Source of the DNA: Bidens hawaiensis
Taxonomy: Eukaryota > Streptophyta > Magnoliopsida > Asterales > Asteraceae
DNA length: 64,000 nt
Assembly: GCA_021521415.1 (NCBI GenBank)
Contig: JAIQDT010009144.1
Location: 1 to 64,000 of the forward strand
Direction: 5' to 3'
Shown: one piece after another, positions 11,461 through 23,396 of the stretch
How the letters are laid out: the number at the start of each line of letters is the position of its first letter
How positions within the stretch are numbered: position 1 is the stretch's first letter
The notes under the pieces: model-generated
Databases searched by the model: none
What the model saw: the letters and a program-made list of their open reading frames with translations, nothing else
Told to the model about the DNA's origin: nothing
Made by a program: the position numbers and the translations under genes

Positions 11461-12196
11461 ATCGGGCCAAGGAATGATCTCCGGTACAATATGCCATCAT
11501 TCAGCTGGTAATTCAAAGCTTTGTGTTTTACCTTACGGGCCTCAGCTTTTTCTGGTGGTAGGATTCCGGATGATAAATAAGCCTTGATTGGTGTCATCCA
11601 TGATTCGACGCCCATTTGAATTACCATAACTTGATTTTGTGGAACGGACGGGTGGTCCAGTACTTCTACGCGATTATCGTTAGCAAAGTGCTCGAAATTT
11701 GTCGAAGCTAATTTTCTAAGGGCGTCTGCAGACTTCTTCTCGCTCCTCTTGATATGGATAATGTTGAAGGAGGAGAATTGGCGGATTAAGTCCTTTGCTT
11801 GCGAGATATAAGAAGCCATAACGTCGTTTTTTGCTTCGTAAGTTCTGTTTATCTGTCCCGCAATCAGCATGGAATCCACCCGTGCTTCCAGATGTTTCAC
11901 CCCAAGCTTCTTACTATCCTCAAGCCTGCCAAGAAAGCCTCATATTCCACCTCGTTGTTAGTACTCTTGAAGTCTAACTTTATGGCATATGTAAATTCAT
12001 GGCCTTCAGGGTTGACTAGCCTGAGGCCTGCGCCAGATCCTTCGCTGCTTGAAGCTCCATCCGTGAATAATGACCAAATTTGTCATTGTTCCGGAGGTGC
12101 TTGGGGTTGTTGTTTGATCAAACACTCTTTCTGTTTGTGTTGCGGAACTTCAGTAACGAAGTCCGCAAGCATTTGTCCTTTGATTGCTAGTCTGGG
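11461..12196 (-). pseudogene. Second (archaeal-type) RNase H of the Tat element
   Basis: The minus strand encodes L-F-T-D-G-A-S-S near 12070, N-N-E-V-E-Y-E-A-F-L near 11960, V-D-S-M-L-I near 11870 and S-A-D-A-L near 11730. Together these give the D-E-D-D pattern of an RNase H. A second RNase H between the first one and integrase is characteristic of Tat elements. The frame breaks at 11900 and before the FTDG motif. Residues at 11700-11400 lead into the integrase zinc domain. Confidence 0.72.
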
Positions 12197-12199
12197 TTT

Positions 12200-13370
12200 C
12201 TATTCGATTGCATGTTCACCCAATTTGATAGCCCACTTCGCCAATCGTCCAGACAATTCCGGTTTGCTCAACACATTTTTGAGTTTGTACCTGGTCAGAA
12301 AGTTCTTGGGATGAACCTGAAAATACCTACGGAGCCGTCGGGCTGCATAGACCAGTGCTATGACAAGTTTTTCTAACATTGAATATCTAGTCTCCGGATC
12401 TGACAATGTCCTACTGACATAGTAAATTGGGGTTTGGACATTTTTTCTATCTGTCAGTAGCACAACCCCGATGGCAATATCAGAAGCAGATAAATACAGT
12501 GTGAGGGGTTCAACCGCATATGGTGCTGTCAGAGTAGGCAACTCCATTAAAGATTTCTTAACCTCTAAGAATGCTTGTTCAGCCTCTGCGGTCCACTTGA
12601 AATGTGCCTTTTTGAGGCAATTTCTCAGTGTTGACACGAATGGCTAAGACTTGGTCGCATGATTTGCTAAGAATCGATTTAGCACCACGAGTCTTCCATT
12701 AAGTGTCTGAACCTCTTTGAGGGAAGAATGAGAAGGCATGCTGGCTATAGCCTGGACTTTGTTTGGGTTGGCTTTGAAGCCCGCATCCGTTACTATGACT
12801 CCGAGAAACTTTCCTTATTCCATCCCAAACGAACATGTAGCTGGGTTCAGCTTCATGTTAACGCTTCTCAATGTTTTGAAGGTCTCTTCAATATCTCTTA
12901 AAATCTGATCTTCTTCGGTGCTTTTGATTACTAAGTAGTCCATATAAACTTCCAAGTTTCGACTTATCTGATCTTTGAAAGCTTGATCCATTAACCGTTG
13001 ATATGTGGCACCCGCATCTTTCAATCCGAAGGGCATCATTTTATAACAAAATGTCCCCTGGTCTGTGCGAAATGTTGTCTTATCCTCATCATCAGCCTCC
13101 ATGCGGATTTGGTGATAGCCTTTATAGGCGTCAAGGAAGCATTTAAACTTAAACGGGGCCACCGCGTCACTTTTTCTGGATAATTGGGGTAAACATCGGG
13201 TTTACCCTTAGCTTGTGTTCAGCAATGCTCCGCGGGACACCAGTCATGCCCGCGGGCTGCCAGGCGAAGATGTCCATGTTTTTAGTTAGTAGTTGCTTTA
13301 AAAAAGTCCTTACTATCTCAGAGATAGCAGGTCCAATCACGATTGTTTGATCAGGGAATTTTTTGTTCAA
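12200..13370 (-). pseudogene. Tat reverse transcriptase and first RNase H
   Basis: 13370-13167 gives the segment upstream of the polymerase (A-W-Q-P-A-G-M-T-G-V). It then stops and jumps to F-K-C-F-L-D-A-Y-K-G-Y-H-Q-I at 13150, so most of the fingers region is deleted. M-P-F-G-L-K is present, but the catalytic Y-x-D-D box reads Y-M-D-Y (about 12945-12934). From 13162 to 12200 the frame is continuous except for TAA at 12815-12817 and a TAG near 12643. 12637-12200 contains the connection and first RNase H (L-Y-L-S-A-S-D and Y-Y-V-S-R-T-L). It cannot encode an active polymerase. Confidence 0.82.
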
Positions 13371-13834
13371 AACCCATTTATAGGTTCGGTCCTCCGAGCT
13401 TGCTTTGGGACCTTGCTAGGTCTTGAACTCTCAGTTGCAAAATAATGTTGGTTGACATGAATTATTGCGACACTGGTGTAAGTTGGAACTCCTACTGCAC
13501 CGTGGGCTGTAGACGGATGGGCGTTGAAGTCACCAATCGCTTTCCGTCCCAGAATGATGTCATGTTTAGAAGTTGCTGGTAAGACCAAAAATTTGACTTC
13601 CTCGGTTCTTGAATGAACTCCGTCACTGAGTGTTACCGGAAAATATATTACACCCCTTGGATGCATCACTTCACCCCCGAAGCCAGTTACGGGTGCATGA
13701 ATTGGTTTCAGTCGCTCTTTATAGTCTTCATCAAGTTGTTCGAAGCATTGTTCGTACATGATGTCAGACATATTGCCAGTGTCGAAGAAGACATATTGCG
13801 ATCGGTAGTTACGGAAAAGAGCAGTGATTAACAA
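13367..13834 (-). pseudogene. Tat aspartic protease domain
   Basis: The active-site region reads F-F-D-T-G-N-M-S-D-I. It keeps the D-T-G core with Asn in the position usually Ser or Ala. I-I-L-G-R near the C-terminal part (about 13550) fits the I-[IL]-G-R motif of retropepsins. The frame is open for 155 codons but is not joined to the gag frame at 13960, and it ends in a stop before the RT segment. Confidence 0.72.
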
Positions 13835-13959
13835 CGGATTCTTGTTACTTGGTCAACCCCTAATTCGAGGCAAAATCACGGGCTCATTCTTCCACTCTTC
13901 ATCTAAATACTCCCTCCTTTTTCATCCAACCCATTGTCCACCCTGAATCATGTGAACGT

Positions 13960-15808
13960 TCAAATCTTTGACTTGTCTTTTAGCTGGGCCAGGCTATCTC
14001 TTGCGGGAGGCTTGCCAGTCCCTGGTTGTGTGTCTTTGACCAAATGCTCAAGTTTACCATTCTTAACAGCTGCTTCAATTTCATTTCTAAGGGCCACACA
14101 CTCGTTCGTGTTGTGTCCAATATCATTATGGTATGACCAACATTTTTTGTTATCGAGGAATGACTTCCTAGGTATTGGTTGAGGCTTTCTGAAGGTCAAA
14201 TTCTCAGTGGTGAGGATTTTCGAGGGAGTTTTCGATGATGGGGTCCAACTGTTGGAGGACCGAGCTGAAAAATTATGCTTACCATTGTTGCCGATCAAGG
14301 ACCTTGCATCGAATTGCTTTGGTGATTCCGAAGTTGGTTGTAGTCTTGACTAGATTGTTCCCTTGGCCTGCCTGTTTGGTCTCGGAGTTTGGAACTCGAC
14401 CCTTGGTAACTGCTTTTAATTACTGGAACCCAAAGTTTTCTCAGTTCTTGCGAACAACTTTGCCGCCTTCATGATTTTGTCCCAAGACTGGGGCATTTCT
14501 TCTCTCCCTGTGAGTGTGCGGATCAAAGCATCACTACGAACGTTCTTGCGGAATGCTCCCCTCAGCATATCCTCGCTGACCCCCGCCAATGTTAAGGACC
14601 TCGTTATTAAAACGAGTAATGAAGTCTTCGATAGACTCATTATTTCGCCTTGCAACATCTAATATTTCTGAAGGGTCGCGGGTATGCTTCTTTTGCTGAC
14701 TAAAATGCTGAGAAAATTTTGCTACAAAATCGTTCCAACTTTTAATCTGTCCGCCTGGTAACTTTTCAAACCATTCTCGAGCAGCTCTCGTGAATGTTAA
14801 CGCGAACATGTGGCACCAATATGGAAGAGTCCAACCACTAACTCCTCCAATTGCCACAAATCTCAGAAAATGATCGCTGGGATCTGTCATTCCATTATAT
14901 GTTCCAACAGATGTTGGAATCTTTGCATTTATTGGAAATGGAGCTGTCGCGATGTTTGAAATAAATTTTGACTTTTCTGCAAAAGATTCTGGACGGAATG
15001 GTTTAGAAAAATCATGCTCAGCATTACTGTAATACTCCTCATGGCGGACAACTAGTCGCGGGTAACTAGCCTCTCCATATGAAGGGAGGCGATTATCCCC
15101 ACTGTAATAACTACCCTCAGGACGATATTTTGAATCATGTCCGTCTAGTTCGTCCTCATAAGATGGTACCCGCATATCTATGTGAGGACGAGGATGCAAC
15201 CTCCGGATCTCACCCAAATTTTGCTCCATTGGCTGACTGTACTGAATGTGACTTCCCCTTATGGGAGGAGAAACATATCTCCTGGGAGAGTCATCATACG
15301 TCTGGGTACGGCCGTGGAAACGTTCGTTCCGCACCCTACGTTCATACTCAGCTTTCAAATTATCTTGTTGAATACGAAACCATTCGTCCGGAGACAAAAG
15401 TCCTTCGGATCTGGAGTTATGGTGACGAGCTCTTCTCAGAGCTGAATCACCAGAATTGTCTTCCACACCTAACTCTGAACTAGTTCGATGGGCATCTCTC
15501 ATAATTCATTCCAGATCTCCCAGATTTGAACCTCCTAGGGCTGTATCATGCCCTAGATCAGTATGAGTAGGACCAGTTGGTGTAACGACATTTCCTGTGT
15601 CTACCGGGGTAGCACCTACTAACGGCGTGAAATGTCCCCGAGCCGTTGAACCACCTAAAGTAAAATTTCCGGGGTTTACGACATCGGTTCGTGCAGTAGG
15701 GGTTGTGACTTGAGAAAAAATATATGTTGCTCCTTCACGTGCTTCCGGATTGAAATCACGTGAAGACTGCACCTGGTTCTCCGTCGGCCCTTTAGGTAAC
15801 TGATTCAT
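13960..15808 (-). pseudogene. Tat gag polyprotein
   Basis: It starts at ATG 15808, 60 bp inside the 5' LTR. The retrotransposon-gag domain lies at about 14990-14590 (S-D-H-F-L-R-F, A-R-E-W-F, F-S-Q-H-F). A shortened zinc-binding motif, C-W-S-Y-H-N-D-I-G-H-N-T-N-E-C, is at about 14150. Breaks: an in-frame TGA at 15506-15508 with the same frame continuing, an extra G in a G run near 14590, and a stop at 14416. The domain order gag, zinc motif, protease is normal. Confidence 0.8.
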
Positions 15809-15849
15809 ATCGTAAAGAGAACGGAAAAAATTTATTGCTGTTCAAACAA

Positions 15850-15867
15850 AAACACGGATGGCGCCAA
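15850..15867 (-). other. Candidate primer-binding site of the Tat element
   Basis: Directly inside the 5' LTR the minus strand reads TTGGCGCCATCCGTG. TGGCGCC is the usual start of primer sites in Tat and Athila elements. I do not assign the tRNA. Confidence 0.55.
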
Positions 15868-18369
15868 TAAAGAAACACGGATTTACTCCCCTTAATGGGT
15901 CTTAAATCCAATGAGTCCACAGGGTAGGATACGGTTAACTGTCAATATGATATGAACTCAATTCCCAAAGTCCAGTGACGTGAACCTGCAAAACAGACAC
16001 CGCGAGCTCGCTACGGGAAGGACAAGAGGGGGGGTCTTCCCGTAACCACCCTCCGGCGTGAGAATAAGTACAACTCCGACGAAGATAATGCACTTAAGTA
16101 AATAGTGGGAGTGAATGTGTATACCTCATGATGATTGAGAAGGTATTTATAGCCAAAGGGTGTGGGAAGGTGATATGGTCAAAAATATACATAATATTAT
16201 ATAAATATTTCTTACACTTTTAAATACTTTTGAGCCATGTTTCTAGTGAATATAATTATTAATTGGTTCATATATGAGTTTAAAGGTTTTGAGAGACAAC
16301 GAGCTGAAACAGAGTATTTTCGTTAAGATCAACGAGTAAACGATCGAATATATTGTATAGATTACAAGATTATTATTATTGTTATTTGTTATTATACACA
16401 TCAGTTTCAAAAAGAAAATATCTTGCAAATCACAAGTTGATTATAAAATACGACCAATATTTTTATATTAACTTAATCTTTGAATTTGTGTATAGTAACT
16501 ACATGGAAAGCGTGGCCCACCATAATGAAATTATCATGCATCAACAAATAGACATTGGGCTCGTCAACTATTGTTCAAAACGTGGGCTGGATTATTAATC
16601 TTGTTATGAAGTCGGTGGAGAGCACTATAAAAAGAAAAAAAGATTGATTGTTATTAGGGAAGGCAGAAGAGGGAGACGAAGGTTGTTGGGGGTCTGCCCT
16701 CGCAAGAGGGTTAATTATTTTTGTGGTGCCTGTCAAATAAAATAATTGAAGCAAGCATCTTACTTGTGTTTTAAAAGTCCACGAGCAAGAAAATGAATTA
16801 AAGAAACAAGCAACCAGCTACACACTTGAATTAATTTAAGCTTGCAGGCTAGTAGCTCAACTATATTTATTTATTTTTCGATGAACTACAATAATTATTA
16901 TATCTTTGTTTCGTCGAATAGAATTATGAAAGGCTAAATTGTTAGACTTCCTGGGTTTGGATGAATACTTTTTTAGACTCGTTTTATTTTTGGTTTTGGA
17001 TTTATTATTAATTGGTTGATGCTTCGGTAAAGTTTTTGTTTTATTTGGTTGTGATGCATATGCGTATTTGGTATTAATTTATTGCCAATTTATTGTTCCT
17101 TATGCGTCTTTGTGAATGTCTTTCATGTATGGATGCATATTAGGTTGTTTACTGTGTGTTTACAACTAGTTTATGGTTTATTGTTAACGTATTCCATAGG
17201 AGCGATAATTGAGAGTTTAGAGATACCTTATATTCTGTCACTTGAGAGACCGAGAGGTAATTAAGTGTCGTCTGTTTTGTTTTTTTGTGGGTTTGGGTAG
17301 TGATTGCACGGGAGTGAGTTTCCCTAGATTCCCTTAGATTATTACAGATCCGAATTATAACCAAATTTAATAAAAATACCCTTTACGCCTTAGGGTGTTT
17401 TGTGATTAGAGAGACCGGGAGGTGATTTAATCTTTGGGTACCTTAACATAGTTAGGTAAGGTGAGACCGGGAGGAGATCTAGCGTACTTTAGTTATTCCT
17501 TAAATTTCATATTTTTAGAATACGGTACCAATCATAAATCCAATTCCGAAAGTTTACGAGTTGACTAGTGGGATTCCTTGCCTAGGTAGTTGTTTCACCT
17601 TATTTGAGTTCCAGTTCGTGTCTAGTTTTCGTGTCAGTTTTAGTTTAAGTATTATTTAATTTATAGTTAATAATTAAAAAACACAAAAATCAATTAAATC
17701 TATTTATTTAAGTTATTAGTCAGAGTCTAGTTTAGGTGTCGCTAGTGTCCTGTGGGTTCGAAATCCGGACTTCGTTAGGCTTTACTACAGTTGATAGGTA
17801 CACGAACTGTAGTAAATTTAAAACTAGAGTGTCTAGGTTAGGTTAAGTTTTTAATAGACCGTTTTGCACATCAGAAGGTAATTGGGCCAGCTGTCCCTTT
17901 GGAAGATGCTCTCGTAACCACCTGGGCACGTGTCCTCGTACAATAGGTTCAATTTCTACGTTGCATGTACATGTATAACAACCTGGACATGTGTCTTCAT
18001 AGGATAGGATGGTACACAACCCTGGCCATGTGCACGATTATAACGGCCTTACCAAGTGTCCTTTACTGATTGGCCGAGAGGTCACGTATTGCTCAAGAAA
18101 GCATCTTGGTAGATCTTCTAGAATGTTAGTGGTTAATGACAGCTGTCCCGGGGCATTACCTCGTGGTCTTTTTACGCGGACGGGTACTCTATCCCGCGGA
18201 TGACTTCTGAGGATGCCAGGATGCTTCCGCATGTCTTGTGAGGGTGCTTCTTCTTCAAATAATTATGTGGGTGATCCATATGACCCGCAGGTGCCTTATG
18301 AGGGACTTCTAATTGATCCGCGGGTGGTACTTAAGGGTATTTTGCTCTATTTGGTACCCTACCTCTATA
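15868..18369 (-). repeat. 5' LTR of the Tat element, split by a solo LTR
   Basis: 15868-16170 and 17874-18369 align in order with 2970-3772. The break lies exactly at the duplicated GAAGG of the inserted solo LTR. The minus-strand TATA-like CTATAAATAC at about 16142-16151 is retained, but everything upstream of it is displaced by 1.7 kb, so the promoter of this copy was physically disrupted. Confidence 0.85.
16171..17873 (+). mobile_element. Athila-type solo LTR
   Basis: It starts TGATATGG and ends TTGCACATCA, flanked by the 5-bp duplication GAAGG (16166-16170 and 17874-17878). Its length, 1703 bp, is close to the 1.68 kb of the LTR at 28494-32664 once the hAT there is removed, and both end in a ...GCACATCA tail after a similar 'ATCCGGACTT...TTAG' stretch. 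A TATA-like CACTATAAAAAG is near 16622. A solo LTR implies unequal recombination after insertion. Confidence 0.82.
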
Positions 18370-18374
18370 CTGCA

Positions 18375-20520
18375 CCTTGGTTATTACGTTCATAGAACAG
18401 TTGTGATTTGTGCAATTTATTGTGGCATCAGTAGACAAATGAAGACAAATGCTGGTAAAGGCTAACTGTTAAAAGTCAAAGTCAAAAGATCGTAATTGCT
18501 GGACTTATTGTGTGATATACACCTAATTGGATACTTGTATGCTCATGGACCAGAAGCCAGAAGAAGAAAACAAAAGGCAGTGCATCCATGCGTAAAGTGA
18601 TAAAGTTGCTAGAGAATACTGAACTCGAATGCAATTTGTAAAGGCATAATAAGACATCTGAAACAAGTTTCGATAATCACTAAGTTTGTCTATAGTACAA
18701 AATCTTTGTATAACTCTAAAAATAGGTTGTTGTTGGATTTATTTTCGGCTCTTTTTTGAAAATTTACTTGAAGTTGTTGTGGTAATGAAAGTTCTTTTGA
18801 TTGGTAAAAAAACATATTTGTAGTTTGCTACATATTTGTGCTTGTTTATAGTTAATAAAGTGTGTGAAATTTTTCATGCTTTGAAATGCGAACTTGAATG
18901 TCTCCACGCCAGCTGTTTTATTGTGTTTATGCGGTGTCAAAGAAACAATCGGATGTTAGAAGTAAGATTTGGTATCGAAAGTATTAAAACAATATGAATT
19001 TTATGTATACTACGTATATCCAATATAATACATCTTACGGTACGATTTAGATAAGTTATGATTACATAACTCGTATGCATTATTGTGATTACTAATATAT
19101 ACATATATGTAGCACCAGTGTATGACATATACGTATTATAACTGTATCACATACAAATAATGATATTCAATGTTAAAATAGACATGGACAATTTAAAAGT
19201 ATACACTACACATATGTAATACAAACATATAAGGCTGAATGAATGTAGGTTGTGAATTAATTAATAATCACGCTTCAGGTATGATTACACGATTAAATAA
19301 TGAAAATCTCACAAACATTGTTGGCCCAAATCAACTAACATCACTAATTTTAAACGATGGAACTACTTATACAAATACGCAAAAATATGTCTGCAAAGGT
19401 AGCCGATAAGCGTGAAATCCGTGCCTACACATGAATCTGATTTATCACGTGCATCAAGGTTGACCTACACATAAGTCAAGTATAACACATTAAACATATT
19501 AACATAAACTATTATAAATATACCATGAAGAAAACACAAAGGAAAATACTTACCGGTTAGGTAATCGTAGTTATATTGCATACGTGTAACATAAGTTGAA
19601 CTTGTTTCGGAAGTCCGTTCAAACCAATTTTGGTATTTTCCTTGAGTAATAACTGTTTATAAGCATATACATGTTAATTTTATATGTATTAATCACGTGT
19701 AACCTAACATTGCATATATGTAGTATACAAAATGAGATGTTACCTTATTGTTCAACACCATAAAATTGGAAGATATTACTAGTGTAATTGAAGCAATATC
19801 AACACAGCTGGAATAGACATTCTGATCAAATAGACCATATGTAATTTTATACTACATATATGTAATACATAACATCATATTACATATACGTAGTATATAA
19901 ACAATATGTTACATTTTCGAGAAACAACAATAAGTATAATGAACTTGATATGACATTCTAATCAAATAAATCGTTTGTTATTTTATACTACATATATGTA
20001 ATACGTAACCTTATATTACATATATGTAGTATAAGTACAAGACGTTGATAATCACCATTAGATTGCAATTGAATACAATTATAATTGAGAGATTTTGAAT
20101 TAATACCAATAGATGAAATCAATTGGGCATTGTGATGAAACAAATTAGTTTTTTTTTTCATCGAGTAGCATCAATTTATAACCTAAAACTTATAATTCAA
20201 TAATACATACTAATATATGTATTATTGTTTATAGGACTTTCTGAGGAAGCAACACATAATCGATTAATAGTGAACGATTGTAAAACAGTAAAAGAAACAA
20301 AACATGAATGAGTAAGGAAAGATACAGTCGAAACTGAAATACATTCATTTGCCATGTTAAACGATTGAAATCCATCGTCATTGATCTTCAATAGAAATCG
20401 TGACATGAGTAGGGAACAAATCTTCACCAATTAGGGCTCAAAAGTGATACACAGGTTAAGTCAAGGTACAGGGGAGAGGTGTGCGTGTGCCCACACATTA
20501 TAGAAATCATTTTTACAAAA
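18375..20520. other. Non-coding interior of the MULE-like element
   Basis: This is AT-rich sequence without a supportable gene. Its main content is the palindromic repeat block noted separately. Short open frames, for example at 20197-20430, show no motif. Confidence 0.5.
19810..20035. repeat. Tandem block of palindromic TACATATATGTA units
   Basis: Two related units of about 130 bp each contain ACATTCTRATCAAATA, then TACTACATATATGTAATAC, then the inverted TTACATATATGTAGTAT some 25 bp later. Each unit can therefore form a hairpin. Single copies of the 12-bp palindrome recur at about 19100, 19205 and 19705. Confidence 0.65.
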
Positions 20521-20673
20521 ATAACCCTCTACTTTGGAGTTCTCTAGTTCTCTCCCTAATAAGGAGTTCTCTCATGATCATTCCTCTAAACGTATATGTA
20601 TGTATATGTATATAAATATAGTAAAACTTGTTTAAAACCTAAATATTTAAGACTTATATAAATAAAAAATTTG

Positions 20674-20678
<5 letters not shown>

Positions 20679-20736
<58 letters not shown>
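20679..20736. repeat. AT dinucleotide microsatellite
   Basis: Uninterrupted alternating A and T for 58 bases. Confidence 0.95.
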
Positions 20737-20739
<3 letters not shown>

Positions 20740-20910
20740 AATAATTTAAATTAACTCTTTATACATATATATTATAAACATGTATTATTACATGATATTT
20801 TTTAATATTAAAATGCATTATTTAGAATATATTTAATGATTTATATTAAAAGATCTACAATAAAATTTGTATTAAATCTAAGTAATATAATTATCATAAT
20901 GATAATATCT

Positions 20911-21636
20911 ACTCATCAATTCCTAACTTTCTTTCAGTTCTTTGTGCTTATTTTTCCGCACTCACTCTTTGATTAGGCTATCCCGTCAGTGCTTGTTCTA
21001 CCATTTTCATCCTTATTATATTATTTTTTTCGTTTGCTCTTCTGTTAAGGTGAGTATTTCACTCCCCTCTTTTACTTATTTTAACCTTTTTGGGGACATA
21101 TGCGTTCGTAGATATTTTATATTATACATAGTATTCAACCGCAACTGTTTATCCATGTGTGTTTATCAGTTTGCCTAACTTGCTATTTGCTTACTTGCTT
21201 TATCTGAACGTTGTTTGCTTACTTCGGCAACAGATGTCCATTTTCATGGCAACGGTTTAGTCCTTGCTTGGTAACTCATCAATTCCTAACTTTCTTTCAG
21301 TTCTTTGTGCTTATTTTTCCGCACTCACTCTTTGATTAGGCTATCCCGTCAGTGCTTGTTCTACCATTTTCATCCTTATTATATTATTTTTTTCGTTTGC
21401 TCGTCTGTTAAGGTGAGTATTTCACTCCCCTCTTTTACTTATTTTAACCTTTTTGGGGACATATGCGTTCGTAGATATTTTATATTATACATAGTATTCA
21501 ACCGCAACTGTTTATCCATGTGTGTTTATCAGTTTGCCTAACTTGCTATTTGCTTACTTGCTTTATCTGAACGTTGTTTGCTTACTTCGGCAACAGATGT
21601 CCATTTTCATGGCAACGGTTTAGTCCTTGCTTGGTA
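20911..21636 (+). repeat. Direct tandem duplication, 363-bp unit
   Basis: 20911-21273 and 21274-21636 are identical apart from one difference I could find (GCTCTTCTG versus GCTCGTCTG near 21038 and 21401). The duplication lies in the 3' half of the LTR. Open frames at 20942 and 21305 are the same non-coding sequence twice. Confidence 0.95.
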
Positions 21637-22088
21637 ACCAATGTCCATTTATATGGATTGGTTGAGCCCTTTCTTTATAGTTGTTTGATTGTTATGTGCT
21701 ATGACTTATAAGTATATTCTCACAGGAACAGTTTGCACTTTTACTTATTATTATATAGTGTCTCAAATCTGGTGATTTACTCACTCAAAATTGTGTTGAC
21801 AAAATCTATTTTATTTTTAACGCATATGCAGGTTATAGTGTGATGTGATTCTCAAGCTTGTATTTGAAGAAAACTTAGGATGTATGCTAGAGAAGAAGAC
21901 ACAAGAATTAGAATATGAAATTTTATCTGTTTAAATTTTAATTCATGCACTTTGGTTACTTTGATGTATGGTTATTTAATTAAATTTAATAGATATTGTC
22001 ACATTTAATATTGCATGATAGTACCTTGAGATCTGTGACAATCAGTTCATGCCTCGGCATTTCCGTCATAGATTGGGGTGTGACATAT

Positions 22089-22100
22089 TGGTATCAGAGC
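22089..22100 (+). other. Primer-binding site, tRNA-Met type
   Basis: TGGTATCAGAGC lies four bases after the LTR end. This is the classic initiator tRNA-Met primer site of chromovirus-type gypsy elements. Confidence 0.85.
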
Positions 22101-23396
22101 CGAAGGTTTAAGATAGGTCGTTAGAAATTGCCTTACACACATGTTTTGGAGCCCTATACGTGCCTATCTGTTTACCTTTATGTGTTCAAATTATATTGTT
22201 TACAGCTTTCTTAGATAATTATTTATCTATTATCTATTGTATTGTTATGTACACACACACCCAAACTCCGAGGCTATGTCTCTACATTCAAAGAAAACTT
22301 TTTAAAAACTTAGATTGCTTTTATTTGCCGAAAATTCCTTAAGAATTCCCCCACGTGTTGTTTTCACTCGTTCACCTTAGGTCTAGGTTATGTGGCATGT
22401 TCCTATCACAAATGAAAAGGGAGAGAAACTGTGGTTGGGCACTGGCAAAATGGTTCCAAGAACCAAAGGTAAGACGATATTCCTTACCTGGGTGATAACC
22501 TGACCACAGTACTCAACCCTATGGCCTCGAGCAAGACCCAAAAAAAATGCCATATGACTGACACCCTAAGCTATCAACCATGACCACATTAGTGGTTGCA
22601 TTCCTTATAATATTTTTAAACTGAATTCACTGTAGTTCATTGATTAAATTCGGTAACCTTCTGATTATGGTTTTACGTTATTTTTTCGTGATTAGTCAGA
22701 AATCCCGACTAACCATTTCTCAACTTGTTTTTGTATTTTTGTTGGAGTGATCAACGTGGTGATTCACAAGATGCTCCAACTACCAAATTTTTATTTCGAT
22801 AGTTCGTTTTTTAGTTTGGTCGGTTAAAACACCATGTAACGCTCATCGGACCGATAAACTTCATTGCATTGTTAATTTGTTAATTAGTTGGGACAATCAA
22901 ATTTCCATGTAACGCTCATGGGCTGTCAACTACCTTACTTCTATTCGTTAATTTTGTTGGGCTATTCAAATTGCCATGGAAAGATCATGGGAGGCCAACA
23001 CACAAACTTTATTTCATTAATTGTTTATTAAGTTAAATCAATATATAAAATTTTAACTGTTAAACTAACATCCTCTAATTATCACGCATTAAACTTTTTA
23101 CTACGTCAACTCATAAATATCTACGGAATGTACTCCCCTCTTCTTATAAGACTTTTACATTTAATCTCTATGACGCAACTCCCCTTTCTTCTTAAGGCAA
23201 CGTTATTATAAGTTATCTACATAATTAGACATTCTGTTATTCTAATGATTACCTAAATTTATCATTCATCTAATAAATCCTCATTTTTGGTCTCTTTAGA
23301 ATTTCGTCTCTAAGTAACCACCGTCGTCACCGACATTCATCTTGTTCACGCGATCGCCGCTTGGCTGCTAGAATCACGAAGGAGTTTGCTGCTGCT
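22101..23396 (+). other. Leader of gag-only gypsy element
   Basis: No gene is supportable. 22800-23000 contains three imperfect repeats of a motif of the form CCATGTAACGCTCATGG with spacing of 70-90 bp. The reading frame of gag is open back to 23361, but no ATG is present before 23397. Confidence 0.5.

Larger units (their letters stand above)
2970..18369 (-). mobile_element. Tat-lineage Ty3/gypsy retrotransposon with antisense genes
   Basis: Two related LTRs (2970-3772 and 15868-18369, the second interrupted) enclose a minus-strand gag, protease, reverse transcriptase, RNase H, second RNase H and integrase. The whole is flanked by the 5-bp duplication CTGCA (2965-2969 and 18370-18374). The second, aRNH-type RNase H and the antisense genes between integrase and 3' LTR are known hallmarks of Tat/Ogre-type elements. 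Every protein domain carries frameshifts, stop codons or deletions, so the copy is dead. LTRs differ by scattered substitutions, so the insertion is not very recent. Confidence 0.88.
936..20586. mobile_element. Mutator-like (MULE-type) element with large nested insertions
   Basis: The two ends are imperfect inverted repeats. The left end reads AGGGGTGGAGAGAACTCC and continues with two more GAGAAC blocks; the reverse complement of 20521-20586 gives the same series. The flanks carry the 9-bp duplication TAAACGTAT (927-935, 20587-20595), a length typical of Mutator elements. After removing the nested Tat element (and its TSD copy) about 4.2 kb remains, of which about 1.6 kb is another LTR. I see no transposase in the remainder (936-1223, 2857-2964, 18375-20586), so it is probably non-autonomous. 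Related ends occur at 33738-34280 and 46382-46440. Superfamily is inferred from the TSD length only. Confidence 0.6.
20596..22085 (+). mobile_element. 5' LTR, right part, of gag-only gypsy element
   Basis: It continues the LTR interrupted at 935. It ends GGGGTGTGACA at 22085, followed four bases later by a tRNA-Met-type primer site. It contains an AT microsatellite and a 363-bp tandem duplication. The matching 3' LTR is truncated before this part, so it cannot be compared. Confidence 0.65.

Noticed and set aside
20942..21541. Two identical 78-codon open frames
   Set aside because: They are identical because of the 363-bp tandem duplication in an LTR; composition is not protein-like.
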